Of a stretch of 64,000 nt of DNA, positions 16,540 to 25,530 are shown one piece after another. The DNA comes from Paludibaculum fermentans_A (GTDB lineage Bacteria > Acidobacteriota > Terriglobia > Bryobacterales > Bryobacteraceae). The stretch is from assembly GCF_051172195.1 (NCBI RefSeq), contig NZ_JBPJAQ010000003.1, positions 124,001 through 188,000 on the forward strand. The letters run 5' to 3'. Every line of letters begins with the position of its first letter. The first letter of the stretch is position 1. A program made the translations under genes and the position numbers. Below the pieces are notes generated by a model that was given only the letters and a program-made list of their open reading frames with translations, made no database searches and was not told the DNA's origin.

Positions 16540-18961
16540 TGGGCGATCCTTTCAAGGCGGGGTCAAGTTCGGTGCTCGCTTGGCGGGCGGTGTGTCTGTC
16601 AATTGGGAACGCAAGTGCTGCGGCCCACAGCCGGGAGGTCTGAGGGCTCATTACCGCTGCTTGTAACGGCACACGGATGCGTGCCGCACGAAGGCGATCC
16701 AGAGCGATCCTGACGGCTCCGGTACCATCTCCCGCCAGCAATCTGTACAGTAGGCCGGGCTCAGTCGGGATGTCTACCACCGAATAGAGCGGCCAGGGGA
16801 GACAGGACAACCTCAGAGCGAGCCAGGATTCTAGAGGGCGGTCGGCTGAGGATATGTTAGGTGGTGTTGAGATCTCTCCGATGCGGTCCCAAGAGAGAGC
16901 CATGAAGGCCCGAGCGAGGCTGACCACCACATTCAGATCAACCTCGCCTCTGAGTAGTAAGGCCAGATCGGGTAGTCTGGCTGCGTAACCGACAGGGGAA
17001 ACGATGGCGAGGTGGCGGCTGCCTTGAGTGGCGGCCTCAATGATTCTGCGCTTCACGAGCGAGCTGCAATCCACTAAGGGGTCGAACCCGGGTGCAACCA
17101 CGCGTGCGTCGTTGGCGAGTTTGCCGCCAGATAGCCGAAATCGTCGGGCACCGGTCTCCAGTGCGAGCCAATGGTGCCGCACAGGATCGTGCGGCCGTCC
17201 CAATCTGGAGTAGGAGCCGGCAGCACTGCCAAGCGCGAGTGCCAGCCTAATTGTGGCATCGCCTCCACACGCCGAGATCCAATGCGGTGCAAGTGGAGGA
17301 ATCGGGCCAACCTCGATTGCAGTCCCAGTGGATTGCAGCCGCTCGATATTAACGGCAGCCAACAGAACGGCTTGCCAACGTTGGGTTGAATCGTCATGTG
17401 TTAGTGCGGCCATTACCGCATTTGCGAGTTGCCGCTCTCGGTGTATTAGGCTCGCCGGCGCAGTCTTGCTACGTGTGAGACGTCTCAGCCTATCCAGCCA
17501 GGGTGAAAGATCATCAACGAGGTGGCCTCTTGTTGATGGTCGTACCTCGACGAATCCTAGCGGAACAGCAAGGGTCGACTGCCCGTTCCTTTCCAAATAA
17601 CCGAAGCGGGTAAAGGCTGAGATGCCGCGGGCGACACCAAGCCGCCCAACTGCGCGAGCCGCGTCGATTGGATAGGCTGCGGTTTGGCGGTTCAATTGGA
17701 CCCGTCCATCTCCGAACAGGGCGACAATATCGTCAAGAGCGGCCGGCCTAGACCAAAGGGGCATCCATTGCTCCCCTCGCTGGGCGTTCTCATCTCCGGG
17801 GGAAAGGTTGCCTACCGAGTGGGAACGTACAACAAAAGGGGCGGCAGCGTGGCTGAACGAGATCTGATCGAGGCGACGTGTGATTCTTGGGCTGAGAAGA
17901 ATAGTGCCCTCCATCATTAGCACGAAGTCCCAAGGGTTAACGAGACTTTCTCCAATTGCTCCTGTAGTTGCGTTCGCGCCCCCAGCGGCCCCAGGGTGAA
18001 ACTGCCCAATCGCTGAATTGCCAAGTTCACGCGTGGGATCCGACCACAGAGCGTTTGAGAGAAGCTCACGAGAATTTGGTCTTGGTCTACCGGTCGGCGA
18101 GAGGATTTCGAATAACTCACCAAGCCGCTGCATGAAGTTGTTGGTGAAGTCGAGGTTTCCATCATTTCCCCCTGTCCCAAGCAAGGATGGCCAGACTTGA
18201 CCCCCTTCATCGTCGAGCACAACAGCCGCCGACAACCAATCCGAATGGGGGCCGCGCCATGTCCTGTAGCAATCGGCGATGAGAGTGGCCTTCAGTGACT
18301 TGTAGCGGCGTTCCGCAGTAGAGAGCAGGCGTTTGTATCCCGATGAGGCCTTAATCCGATCGGCTTCGGCTTTAGATGGTGGCTTGGATGTATGGGCAAC
18401 TAGTTGCTCCACCACTGAGAGATCGGACTCAGTCGCCTCCCGTTGAGGTGATCCGGCAGCTTGTGCGGTTGACAGTTGCTCCCGGAGGAACTGAACAGTG
18501 GAGGAGTAGATCTCGCTTCCCTTCAGTACCTCCCGCTGTTGATCGGACTGAAATGCCCTATTTGTCTTGGTTCGGGCTTTAAGCGAGCGGATCACCGCAT
18601 CGGCATTCGACGTTGCATCGAGGATTGTGCGCGCCTGCGCAATTCCACGTCGAAATACTGCGAATCGGTCCGCAGTGGAGTGCTCAAGAGGGGTGAGCCC
18701 AGGATCGCCGGGCTTGTAGAATCCGCAACCCTTGTTCCATGGCGACAGCAGGGGAGTGGGTTCGTACTGCGTGAGGAAGCAGTCCTCCAATTGATCCCTG
18801 TCAAGTTTGGTTAGAAGGTTGAATTGCCGATCCTGCCACCAGCCGCGCGCGTTCGGGTCGAAGCCCTGTCTGACGAGCAAACGGAGAATCCCCAGAGACT
18901 TCAAATAGCTTGCCAGTGGAATAGGAGAGCAGCCACTGAGGACATGAATGTAGAGACTCAC
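16532..18961 (-). CDS. csx17: Csx17 (Cas8-type large subunit), type I-G
   Basis: An 809-residue protein of the Csx17 family, the candidate large subunit (Cas8u) of type I-G Cascade, expected to recognise the PAM and recruit Cas3. The N-terminus LSGCSPIPLASYLKSLGILRLLVRQGFDPNARGWW is the family hallmark, followed by SPWNKGCGFY. The start codon is GTG and overlaps the cas3 stop as GTGA, so translation is coupled. Codon use and base composition are visibly less G+C-rich than the flanking chromosome, as for the whole cas operon. Confidence 0.9.
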   Translation of the reverse strand: MSLYIHVLSGCSPIPLASYLKSLGILRLLVRQGFDPNARGWWQDRQFNLLTKLDRDQLEDCFLTQYEPTPLLSPWNKGCGFYKPGDPGLTPLEHSTADRFAVFRRGIAQARTILDATSNADAVIRSLKARTKTNRAFQSDQQREVLKGSEIYSSTVQFLREQLSTAQAAGSPQREATESDLSVVEQLVAHTSKPPSKAEADRIKASSGYKRLLSTAERRYKSLKATLIADCYRTWRGPHSDWLSAAVVLDDEGGQVWPSLLGTGGNDGNLDFTNNFMQRLGELFEILSPTGRPRPNSRELLSNALWSDPTRELGNSAIGQFHPGAAGGANATTGAIGESLVNPWDFVLMMEGTILLSPRITRRLDQISFSHAAAPFVVRSHSVGNLSPGDENAQRGEQWMPLWSRPAALDDIVALFGDGRVQLNRQTAAYPIDAARAVGRLGVARGISAFTRFGYLERNGQSTLAVPLGFVEVRPSTRGHLVDDLSPWLDRLRRLTRSKTAPASLIHRERQLANAVMAALTHDDSTQRWQAVLLAAVNIERLQSTGTAIEVGPIPPLAPHWISACGGDATIRLALALGSAAGSYSRLGRPHDPVRHHWLALETGARRFRLSGGKLANDARVVAPGFDPLVDCSSLVKRRIIEAATQGSRHLAIVSPVGYAARLPDLALLLRGEVDLNVVVSLARAFMALSWDRIGEISTPPNISSADRPLESWLALRLSCLPWPLYSVVDIPTEPGLLYRLLAGDGTGAVRIALDRLRAARIRVPLQAAVMSPQTSRLWAAALAFPIDRHTARQASTELDPALKGSPNV

Positions 18962-21615
18962 TTTCGGACCTCGCCTGGGATGACGGGATCCTCAGTGCTC
19001 CTTCTGGATGCGCGAACATCGGCGGCGCGAAATAGTGCTTCCAGATAGGCGAGCCCCGATGGGCCGTAGGAATGGAGCAGACTGATGGTGCGCTCCCTCC
19101 AACTGGAGCCCGTACGAGTGGAAAGTCCCAGTGCAGCAGGTTCCAGTGTAAGTGTCATCGGCTCGATGGGTGGTAACCCTGGCCGGATCAGAATCGAAGG
19201 CAAAGTGTCGGATTCACGCACTCCACGAATTGGTAGGCCTCGTCCGTCACGGTCAACGTAGGACTGGTCGAGGGGTGCGGAATGAAGGGCGATCCGGACT
19301 TTGCCGTGGTGGCTGGCTATCAAATATGCGACTAAATTGAACTCTTCCGCAGAGCACTCTACTACTTGCCGGACTGCGTTGTGCGAAATAGTTGTCGATG
19401 TCGGTACCGCTGGATTTAGCCCGATCAGCGTAAACGCCTCGGTCCAGGGGCCCAGGAGGGCCGGGTGTCCTGGATCATAGGTCTCGAGGAGGGAGAACAG
19501 GCCGAGCGCGCTCGCTAGCTCGTGACGAAGTGCTGGACGAGTTTCGCTATCGTTGAGAAATCTGTAGGTCCCCCTCGGACGCAGCCATGCATCATTCGGT
19601 GCCTTTGCCAGGTCTTCTCGCGCTGGACGATCAGATGCACGCATCGCTCCTTGGAATGCCGGGTGCGCCTTGCCCCAGTCATGCCAAGTGCCAGCCACTG
19701 CCAAGATTTCTGTCAGCCTTTCCGGCAATGAAAGAGAATTCCCGATGGCAAGCACTTCATCGACAACCTCGTGGCTGTGAGAAGCGATGCACTTCCATCG
19801 GCTGATGCTGAGGGCCTCTCCATCCTGCTGATTGTCGGCTGACTCGAGAGCTATATGCTCTGTCGAAACCGGAGGGATTGGGGCGGGAGGTACGGCCTGG
19901 CGAGATTGAGGATCGAAGCCATGAGTTGTGGAATAACCTCCACTTTCCGCCGCAACACATACTATTCTCCCCGGTAACAAACTCGAGCGCGTTGGCTCAA
20001 TCCAGGTTCCGTCTATCCAGTCCCACACCCATGCCCGGATCCCGGGGCGCAGATGGGGTTTTCGTTTGGTCTTTGTCTCGTCTCCGCAAAGCCAATTGCG
20101 AGCCTTAAGGAAGGGCACGGCGCAGAGTTCGTTTCGGAAGGGGCGACGGTCGTTAGGGGGGGCTTCCAGGTTGTCGACTTCGAGCCAGAATACCTGCAAG
20201 TCCCGTTCCTCACCTGAACGGATGAAGCGGCTTATGTCGAGATCCGCGCCAGTCAGGTCTGGTGTGGTATCGAATAGCTCGTCGAAGTCGCGACGAAGCA
20301 GCAAGTGGTCCGGCGAATAAGGATATAACCGCGCACGGATTTGGATCGTCAAGGAATCCTCAAAGGATTCAAGGCTTGAGACACTGACATCATCGAGTGA
20401 AGCGATTGCCTCAATTGATGCCTCAAGGTCCGCCGGCATATATGGTGCAGCTTCGCCGGGCGCAGTACCTCGGTTGACCACTGTCACCTGCCCAAATCCG
20501 CCATATCGCGCACAACGTCCGAACCGTTGGACCAAGCTCGACCATGGCGCCAGTTCGGTGAATAAGCTCCCCGCCGATATGTCGACGCCAGCCTCAACAA
20601 CTTGAGTTGAGACAATGATTAGGTCTGAGGTCGGGTTACATGCCTCGCGCGTGAGGAATTGCTGGCGCCACCTCCTGCGCTCCGCGGCACGAAATCGGCT
20701 GTGCACGAGCTCCAATTGCTGAGTTCGGCCTGCCTGCTTGAGTGCGTCATAGACTGCGATCGCACGATCCACTGTGTTGCAGACCACCAGTGAGATTTTG
20801 CCAAGACCTCCGAGTTGAATGTTGTTGTGGCCATTCAAGATTAGCCGCGCAAATAGTGCAGAATCAGAGGCGTCGACCGTTTTGGTCGAAAGTGGTTTGC
20901 GAGTTGTCCACAATGAGCCAAGTCTTTCCTCCGGCTCGACCCGACAAGGATCTTCAATCCATCCAGTGTGGAATGGGACCGTGTCGGTTGTCGTCAGCCA
21001 CTCCGGCTGTACTGTTGCGCTCATCCACCAAGTGAAAGTAGATCGGATCTGCTTTTCATGGTCCTGCTCACGAAATGCCTGCAGTTGGGCCGAGGTTGCC
21101 AGTCCAACATCCATCAATTGGACCTCGTCCATTATCCAGAGGGCGTCCTGATTGAAGAGGCCGAACTCGACTGGCCAGCGCGCCCTGCCACTCGCAAAGC
21201 CCCGATTCAGAGCACGGGAGAGAAGCATATCCTGTGTTCCAACGATGATGGCAGGACGCTCCGGGTACAAGAACCACTCACCAGAGTCTTGACCACCCAT
21301 AAGCGTGAAGACCTCAGGCCGCATTTCTGCCGGTATTCTGGCAGCCAATTCCCTCGCAACGTGCTCGGTTTGTTCAACCAGGGTTCGCATTGGAAGGCAC
21401 CAGATCAGTCGACGTGGCCAATTGCGATCTGCCTTGCAGATCCGATGATAACTCCAGGCGGCCAAGACGCCTTCTGTCTTGCCGAGTCCGGTTGGCACCC
21501 GAACGATCTGACTCCGGCACGACTCAAGGGCAAGTAGCTTCCGCTGCCAGTCATGCGGGGATGTGTGGCCGGTTATTTTCTGGAACCACTGTTTGATCGG
21601 AGGCAATTGCGACAT
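18958..21615 (-). CDS. cas3: Cas3 helicase-nuclease with C-terminal HD domain, type I-G
   Basis: An 885-residue SF2 helicase. Motif I is VPTGLGKTEG (residues 40-49). Motif II is IMDEVQL (161-167), with Gln instead of His in the DExH position. SAT is at 199-201 and motif VI QRFGRCARYG at 363-372. Unlike most Cas3 proteins the HD nuclease is C-terminal: HSHEVVDE at 613-620, HDWGKAHPAFQ at 645-655 and ASHHGKVRI further on. That order is characteristic of type I-G (I-U). It unwinds and degrades target DNA after R-loop formation. It is the first gene of the cas3-csx17-csb1-csb2 operon. Confidence 0.93.
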   Translation of the reverse strand: MSQLPPIKQWFQKITGHTSPHDWQRKLLALESCRSQIVRVPTGLGKTEGVLAAWSYHRICKADRNWPRRLIWCLPMRTLVEQTEHVARELAARIPAEMRPEVFTLMGGQDSGEWFLYPERPAIIVGTQDMLLSRALNRGFASGRARWPVEFGLFNQDALWIMDEVQLMDVGLATSAQLQAFREQDHEKQIRSTFTWWMSATVQPEWLTTTDTVPFHTGWIEDPCRVEPEERLGSLWTTRKPLSTKTVDASDSALFARLILNGHNNIQLGGLGKISLVVCNTVDRAIAVYDALKQAGRTQQLELVHSRFRAAERRRWRQQFLTREACNPTSDLIIVSTQVVEAGVDISAGSLFTELAPWSSLVQRFGRCARYGGFGQVTVVNRGTAPGEAAPYMPADLEASIEAIASLDDVSVSSLESFEDSLTIQIRARLYPYSPDHLLLRRDFDELFDTTPDLTGADLDISRFIRSGEERDLQVFWLEVDNLEAPPNDRRPFRNELCAVPFLKARNWLCGDETKTKRKPHLRPGIRAWVWDWIDGTWIEPTRSSLLPGRIVCVAAESGGYSTTHGFDPQSRQAVPPAPIPPVSTEHIALESADNQQDGEALSISRWKCIASHSHEVVDEVLAIGNSLSLPERLTEILAVAGTWHDWGKAHPAFQGAMRASDRPAREDLAKAPNDAWLRPRGTYRFLNDSETRPALRHELASALGLFSLLETYDPGHPALLGPWTEAFTLIGLNPAVPTSTTISHNAVRQVVECSAEEFNLVAYLIASHHGKVRIALHSAPLDQSYVDRDGRGLPIRGVRESDTLPSILIRPGLPPIEPMTLTLEPAALGLSTRTGSSWRERTISLLHSYGPSGLAYLEALFRAADVRASRRSTEDPVIPGEVRK

Positions 21616-22135
21616 GTGAGGATTTGATGGCCGCTATTTCAAGGTATGGACAGAGCTAGACGGTAAAGCGCACCAAGTGCGCCTGGATGACAAAAGAGAT
21701 CGTTGCAGCAGCTGTAGCGTAGTCAAGGTTCTCGATTGGATATCATACTTGAATTTGCGCCTGTCGTGTGAATGGTGCGAATTATATGCCGGTGTTTCAA
21801 TCGAAACGGTCACGAAACGCGGCGAAGGAATGTTTCACTCCGTAGATTGATTGATTCGCGGGAGGCATTTTCTGTGGTGCCTTGTGCTGAGCAAGGTGCA
21901 TGGACTCAGGCCGTCGGCCGTGATCCGGAGATCCCATGTAAGTCTCCTTGTGACTCGGTGCGGTGATTGCCGGCCTGGCTTGCGGGGCGATGAACGTTCC
22001 TGCGTAGTCCTGCCGAGGCTGCCGTGGCGGGACTGAAGTCCCTCGCAGGCTAAAGCCCACCCCACATCGGCTTGGCGGTGGCGGGCCTGCTCCTTTTTTA
22101 TTCCCGTGCGGCGGAGGGGCGATTGGCGGGCGGGC
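21616..22135. other. Gene-free region upstream of the cas operon
   Basis: No coding sequence is supported in these 520 bases. On the minus strand a perfect TATAAT lies at 21786-21781, about 165 bases before the cas3 ATG, a candidate -10 box without a good -35 partner. ATTGAAAC, the common CRISPR repeat handle, occurs just upstream on the same strand at 21802-21795 region, and an 18-base piece of the local CRISPR repeat occurs at 21916-21933. A GGGACT-GA-AGTCCC palindrome lies at 22029-22042 within a phrase that looks like a dispersed intergenic repeat. Confidence 0.6.
21916..21933 (-). repeat. Orphan fragment of the CRISPR repeat
   Basis: GGCCGTGATCCGGAGATC (plus strand) is identical over 18 bases to repeat 15 of the array (10963-10998), including that repeat's single variant base, and differs from the other 39 repeats at one position. 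It lies 301-318 bases upstream of the cas3 start and in the same orientation as the array. One side of the hairpin stem and the ATTGAAGC end are missing. Confidence 0.6.
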
Positions 22136-22138
22136 TCA

Positions 22139-22316
22139 CTCCCAGGGGCTATCTTTGACGAAGCGGGTGTGGGCGGGGAGGGGGGGCCTGGCGTGGGAGT
22201 GTTTCTGGTAGGCGGCGATCCAGTTGGTGGAGATTTCGTGCTGGGCGGTGAGGAGGTCGAGTTGGCCTTCGCAGACCAGGGTCCGGAGATGGGCTTCCAG
22301 TGCGTCTTTCACGCGA
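22139..22316 (-). pseudogene. Duplicated 3' fragment of the anti-sigma/HNH-like gene
   Basis: About 178 bases here align, with few differences, to 23744-23920, the 3' end of the gene at 23743-24564. The translation RVKDALEAHLRTLVCEGQLDLLTAQHEISTNWIAAYQKHSHARPPLPAHTRFVKDSPWE differs from the intact copy at only a few residues. The upstream part of the gene is absent and similarity ends at about 22316. It is a remnant of a partial duplication, and the 1.4 kb between the copies (two genes) lies between direct repeats. Confidence 0.85.
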
Positions 22317-22542
22317 CCGGCGGAATGGTTGACGCCAGACATCGCGAGTTTGAGCGCATAGGAAACTGGTCGCGGATCAGACCGCCAAAGATAACTTCAG
22401 GCGCGGGCGATCGTCCCGACCGGGGCGACGGAGATCGGCGCCTGAACAAGGCGAGCCAGAAGGCGGATTCCGCACGGGATTGATACCTCGGCCTCTGAAA
22501 AGACCCGGTGAAGCGGAGGTGTTTCGTGATCCAATCTAGGTC

Positions 22543-22959
22543 ATGCCTGAAACGCGTTCCTTGCGCCCGCTTGCAAAGGCCGCCATTTCGCTGGAGATCT
22601 TTCTGAGCCTGGGCGCGCTTGCGGGCGGCGGCGCCCTGATGCTTGGGCCACGGGGCGAGATCATCCCACTGCCGCTGTCGGCGCTGCAGGGCTCGCCGTT
22701 TGCCACTTACTTCGTGCCAGGAGTGATTCTGTTCACCATCCTTGGGCTGGGACCGCTGGCGGCGGCCTGGTTGGCGTGGCGCCGAAATCCTCGGGCGCCC
22801 GATGCCACATTCAGCATCGGTGTGGCGCTGCTGATCTGGTTGGCCGTCGAGGTCGCGATCATTGGTTACAGTAGCGACCCACCGCTGCAGCCGTTCTATC
22901 TGCTGCTGGGCGCCGTGATGGCCGGGGTGGGACTGGCTTGGCGAGTTCGGCAGCAATAG
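22543..22959 (+). CDS. Small multi-pass membrane protein, unknown function
   Basis: A 138-residue hydrophobic protein with four predicted membrane segments (about residues 12-34, 52-76, 88-106, 112-133) and short charged loops such as AWRRNPRAPDA. I recognise no family. It ends 12 bases before the NAD(P)-binding protein gene and is probably cotranscribed with it. Both genes lie between the two copies of the duplicated anti-sigma 3' fragment, so they may have arrived, or been trapped, in that rearrangement. Confidence 0.75.
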   Translation: MPETRSLRPLAKAAISLEIFLSLGALAGGGALMLGPRGEIIPLPLSALQGSPFATYFVPGVILFTILGLGPLAAAWLAWRRNPRAPDATFSIGVALLIWLAVEVAIIGYSSDPPLQPFYLLLGAVMAGVGLAWRVRQQ

Positions 22960-22971
22960 CGGGGTGACGTC

Positions 22972-23601
22972 ATGAGAGTACTCATTCTAGGGGCAACGGG
23001 CAGCATCGGCCGGCATCTGGTGCCGCAGGCTCTCGCATTGGGCGATGAGGTGACCGCGCTGGTCCGGGATCCTTCCCAACTCGAAGCCAGGCACGAACGC
23101 CTGCGTGCGATGCCAGGGGACGCCTTGGACCCGGTGGCCGTGGCCGCCGCCGTGCTTGGGCAAGACGCGGTCGTATTCTCGCTCGGCCGGCGGAGTCATC
23201 GCGCGCCGACGACGATGTTCTCCGACGCAACCCGGATCCTGATTCACGCGATGATTACACACGGCGTGCGGCGCCTGGTCTGCGTCACTGGAATCGGGGC
23301 CGGCGACAGCAGAGGCCACGGCGGCTTCCTGTACGACAGGATCGTATTCCCATGGATCACCAGGGAGACTTACGTTGATAAAGACCGGCAGGAAGCGTTG
23401 ATCCGGGCTAGCTCCCTGGACTGGATTATTGTGCGCCCAGCGTCCTTCACGAATGGTCCGCAGCGTGGGCATTTGCGGGCCTTGACCAACTTGGAGGGCG
23501 TCACGATCCGTTCCATCTCCCGAGCCGACGCGGCGGCCTTCGTACTGGCGCAATTGCGCAGCGACACGTACATTCACCAAGCACCCCTGGTGGGCTACTG
23601 A
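22972..23601 (+). CDS. NAD(P)-binding SDR-type protein
   Basis: A 209-residue atypical short-chain dehydrogenase of the NAD(P)H-binding/NmrA-like kind. The Rossmann motif GATGSIGRHLVPQAL is at residues 7-21, and DAVVFSLGRRSHRAPTTMFSDATRILIHAMITHGVRRLVCVTGIGAGDS provides the fourth strand and the active-site region. YDRIVFPWITRETYVDKDRQEALIRASSLDWIIVRPASFTNGP is typical of the a5 subgroup. It probably acts as a flavin or quinone reductase-like or sensor protein; substrate unknown. It follows the small membrane protein gene by 12 bases. Confidence 0.85.
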   Translation: MRVLILGATGSIGRHLVPQALALGDEVTALVRDPSQLEARHERLRAMPGDALDPVAVAAAVLGQDAVVFSLGRRSHRAPTTMFSDATRILIHAMITHGVRRLVCVTGIGAGDSRGHGGFLYDRIVFPWITRETYVDKDRQEALIRASSLDWIIVRPASFTNGPQRGHLRALTNLEGVTIRSISRADAAAFVLAQLRSDTYIHQAPLVGY

Positions 23602-23742
23602 TCCCAGGTGGCCGGCGCCGGACACTCCGCCGGTGCTGCGCGAGGACTCCGGCGGCTTTGCGGCGACGCGGAGTGATGCTCGCGGCTGGCGGGGCAGCGG
23701 CCGCGGCGCGGGCGGTCGAGGGTGGCTTTCGAAAGCCGCGGC

Positions 23743-24564
23743 TTATTCCCAGGGGCTGTCTTTGACGAAGCGGGTGTGGGCGGGGAGGGGCTTTCTGGCG
23801 TGGAAGTGTTTCTGGTAGGCGGCGATCCAGTTGGTGGAGATTTCGTGCTGGGCGGTGGGGAGGTCGAGTTGGCCTTCGCAGACGAGGGTCCGGAGATGGG
23901 CTTCCAGGGCGTCTTTCACGCGGGAGGTCCAGACGCCCTGGTCGTAGGGGACTGGCCACAGGTTGCTGAGTTCGCTGGCGCCTCCGAGGGACGGGCTGAT
24001 CAGGTAGTCGACTTCGTAGGTTCGGGGTCTGGGGTTGTGGATGCGGTATTCCGCGAAGACCAGACGGGCGAGGTGGGCGGGGACGAGGCGGCCTTCGTCT
24101 TCGGTGGGGGCTCCGCAGACCTGCTGCCGGGAGAGGGTGTGGGCTGCTCCGGGGGTGAGGCGGCCATCGGGTAGCGGGCCGGCGGCTTCCACCTTGTTGG
24201 CGCTCAGCCAGAGGAGCAGGGCGAGCGGGGTGATGAGGAGCGCGAGGGCGCCGGCCAGGAAGGAGGGGGTGGGGCGGGTCCAGGTCCAGCGCCACCAGGA
24301 TTGAGGAGTGGAGGGCGGCGTTTCGAGGCGAAGGCTGGCGCGGAGTTTGGCGGCGGGTCCTTCTATTGGTGGGATGGGCAGGGGCTGGGCCGAGCGGTGG
24401 AGGTCCATGTAGCCGGCTATGGATTGCTCGAGACGGGTGCGGCGGGCGCGGCAGTCCCAACAGTGGAGCAGGTGGCTGTGGACCTGGGCGGCTCGGGGTG
24501 CGTCGAGTTCGCCGTCCATGGCCAGCAGGAGTTCCTCTTCGGAGATGTGGGCTTCCGGTGTCAT
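23743..24564 (-). CDS. Anti-sigma factor with a C-terminal HNH-like domain
   Basis: 273 residues. The N-terminus carries a zinc-binding anti-sigma motif, H31-x3-C35-x2-C38 (HLLHCWDC). One membrane segment, about residues 101-121, follows. The periplasmic C-terminus (about 165-258) contains YEVDYLISPSLGGASELSNLWPVPY then VKDALEAHLRTLVCEGQLDLPTAQHEISTNWIAAYQK. This closely resembles HNH-nuclease-like proteins that read DHLIPLELGGSN...NLWPEPY, but the catalytic His is Tyr187 here, so nuclease activity is unlikely. It lies 115 bases downstream of an ECF sigma gene, its probable partner. A second, truncated copy of its 3' end is at 22139-22316. Confidence 0.75.
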   Translation of the reverse strand: MTPEAHISEEELLLAMDGELDAPRAAQVHSHLLHCWDCRARRTRLEQSIAGYMDLHRSAQPLPIPPIEGPAAKLRASLRLETPPSTPQSWWRWTWTRPTPSFLAGALALLITPLALLLWLSANKVEAAGPLPDGRLTPGAAHTLSRQQVCGAPTEDEGRLVPAHLARLVFAEYRIHNPRPRTYEVDYLISPSLGGASELSNLWPVPYDQGVWTSRVKDALEAHLRTLVCEGQLDLPTAQHEISTNWIAAYQKHFHARKPLPAHTRFVKDSPWE

Positions 24565-24679
24565 GCTGCGGTCCTGGCTGATGGGCGGGGTTTGCCCGGG
24601 TTGATTCGCGGCTGCTCCTGCTGGGATATTCCGTTGGCGCCGTTTCTGTTCATGGTTTTTTCCAGGGATGGATTGCCGG

Positions 24680-25231
24680 CTAGCGTTGCGCGGCTCGGGC
24701 TAGTTTGTCCAGGGCGCGGCTGAGGGCTTGCGCTACCGAGCCTAGGGAGATGTTGAGGGCCTGGGCGATGTCGCGGTAGCGGAGACCTTCGGCGCGGAGG
24801 TAGAGACATTGGCGGTCGAGTTCGGGGAGAGCGGCGATGACGGATTGGATGGCGCGCTGCTGCTGGTTGCGGAGGGCCTGTTGTTCCGGGGTGGCGGAGG
24901 GGTCGGCGAGGGTGGTGTAATCCGGGTCGACGGCGGTGGTTGCGGTGCGCTGGAGGCGTTTGAGGGCGAGGTTGCGGGCTACGCGGAAGATCCAGCCGTG
25001 GAGGTTGTCGCGGGGTTTCTCTTCTAAGAGATGACGGTAGAGGGCCAGGAAGGTCTCCTGGATGACGTCTTCGCCTTCGCTGAGCGGGAGGCCCAGGGTG
25101 TAGAGGTAGCGCAGGAGCGGGGTGCGGAGTTCGGTGAAGAAGCGGACGACTTCGTCGTGGGTGGGGTTGGGCGGTTCCTGGTCCCGGGCGGAGACGATGC
25201 GGGCCAGTTGGGTCCAGGAGAAGTCTGACAT
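24680..25231 (-). CDS. ECF-type RNA polymerase sigma factor
   Basis: A 183-residue sigma-70 family protein with region 2 (LLRYLYTLGLPLSEGEDVIQETFLALYRHL, then HGWIFRVARNLALKRLQR) and region 4 (ALPELDRQCLYLRAEGLRYRDIAQALNISLGSVAQALSRALDKLARA). It would direct RNA polymerase to a small regulon and be held inactive by the membrane anti-sigma encoded just downstream. The frame continues to a TTG at 25270; ATG 25231 is chosen, although no clear ribosome-binding site precedes it. It is divergent from the TonB receptor gene. Confidence 0.9.
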   Translation of the reverse strand: MSDFSWTQLARIVSARDQEPPNPTHDEVVRFFTELRTPLLRYLYTLGLPLSEGEDVIQETFLALYRHLLEEKPRDNLHGWIFRVARNLALKRLQRTATTAVDPDYTTLADPSATPEQQALRNQQQRAIQSVIAALPELDRQCLYLRAEGLRYRDIAQALNISLGSVAQALSRALDKLARAAQR

Positions 25232-25530
25232 GGTTGGTGGGCTCGGTGGGTTTGGGGTTGATTGTAGCAAGTGGGGTGGTGGGGGAGGGCTCGGGTGGAC
25301 TCGGCTGGGCTCGGGGGCCCCGGTTGCTGGCGGGCGGGGTTGGTGGCCCTTCCTTGCGGATGGTTGGGGGCTTGCGGTGACTCCCCCGCTCCTTGACAGT
25401 CGCGGCTCAATGTGTCGGTTCGCGGCGCGGTTTGTTGCGGCTCGGTTTGTCGCGGCGCTATTTGTTGGTTCGCGGCTTTGTGGCGGTGAAAAAGGCTGAA
25501 CAGGTTGGGGGCTTTCCGGATATTTGTCAT

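Noticed and set aside
23501..24460. 319-residue minus-strand open frame
   Set aside because: It is in another frame of the anti-sigma gene, rich in Pro/Arg/His as expected of a shadow in G+C-rich DNA.
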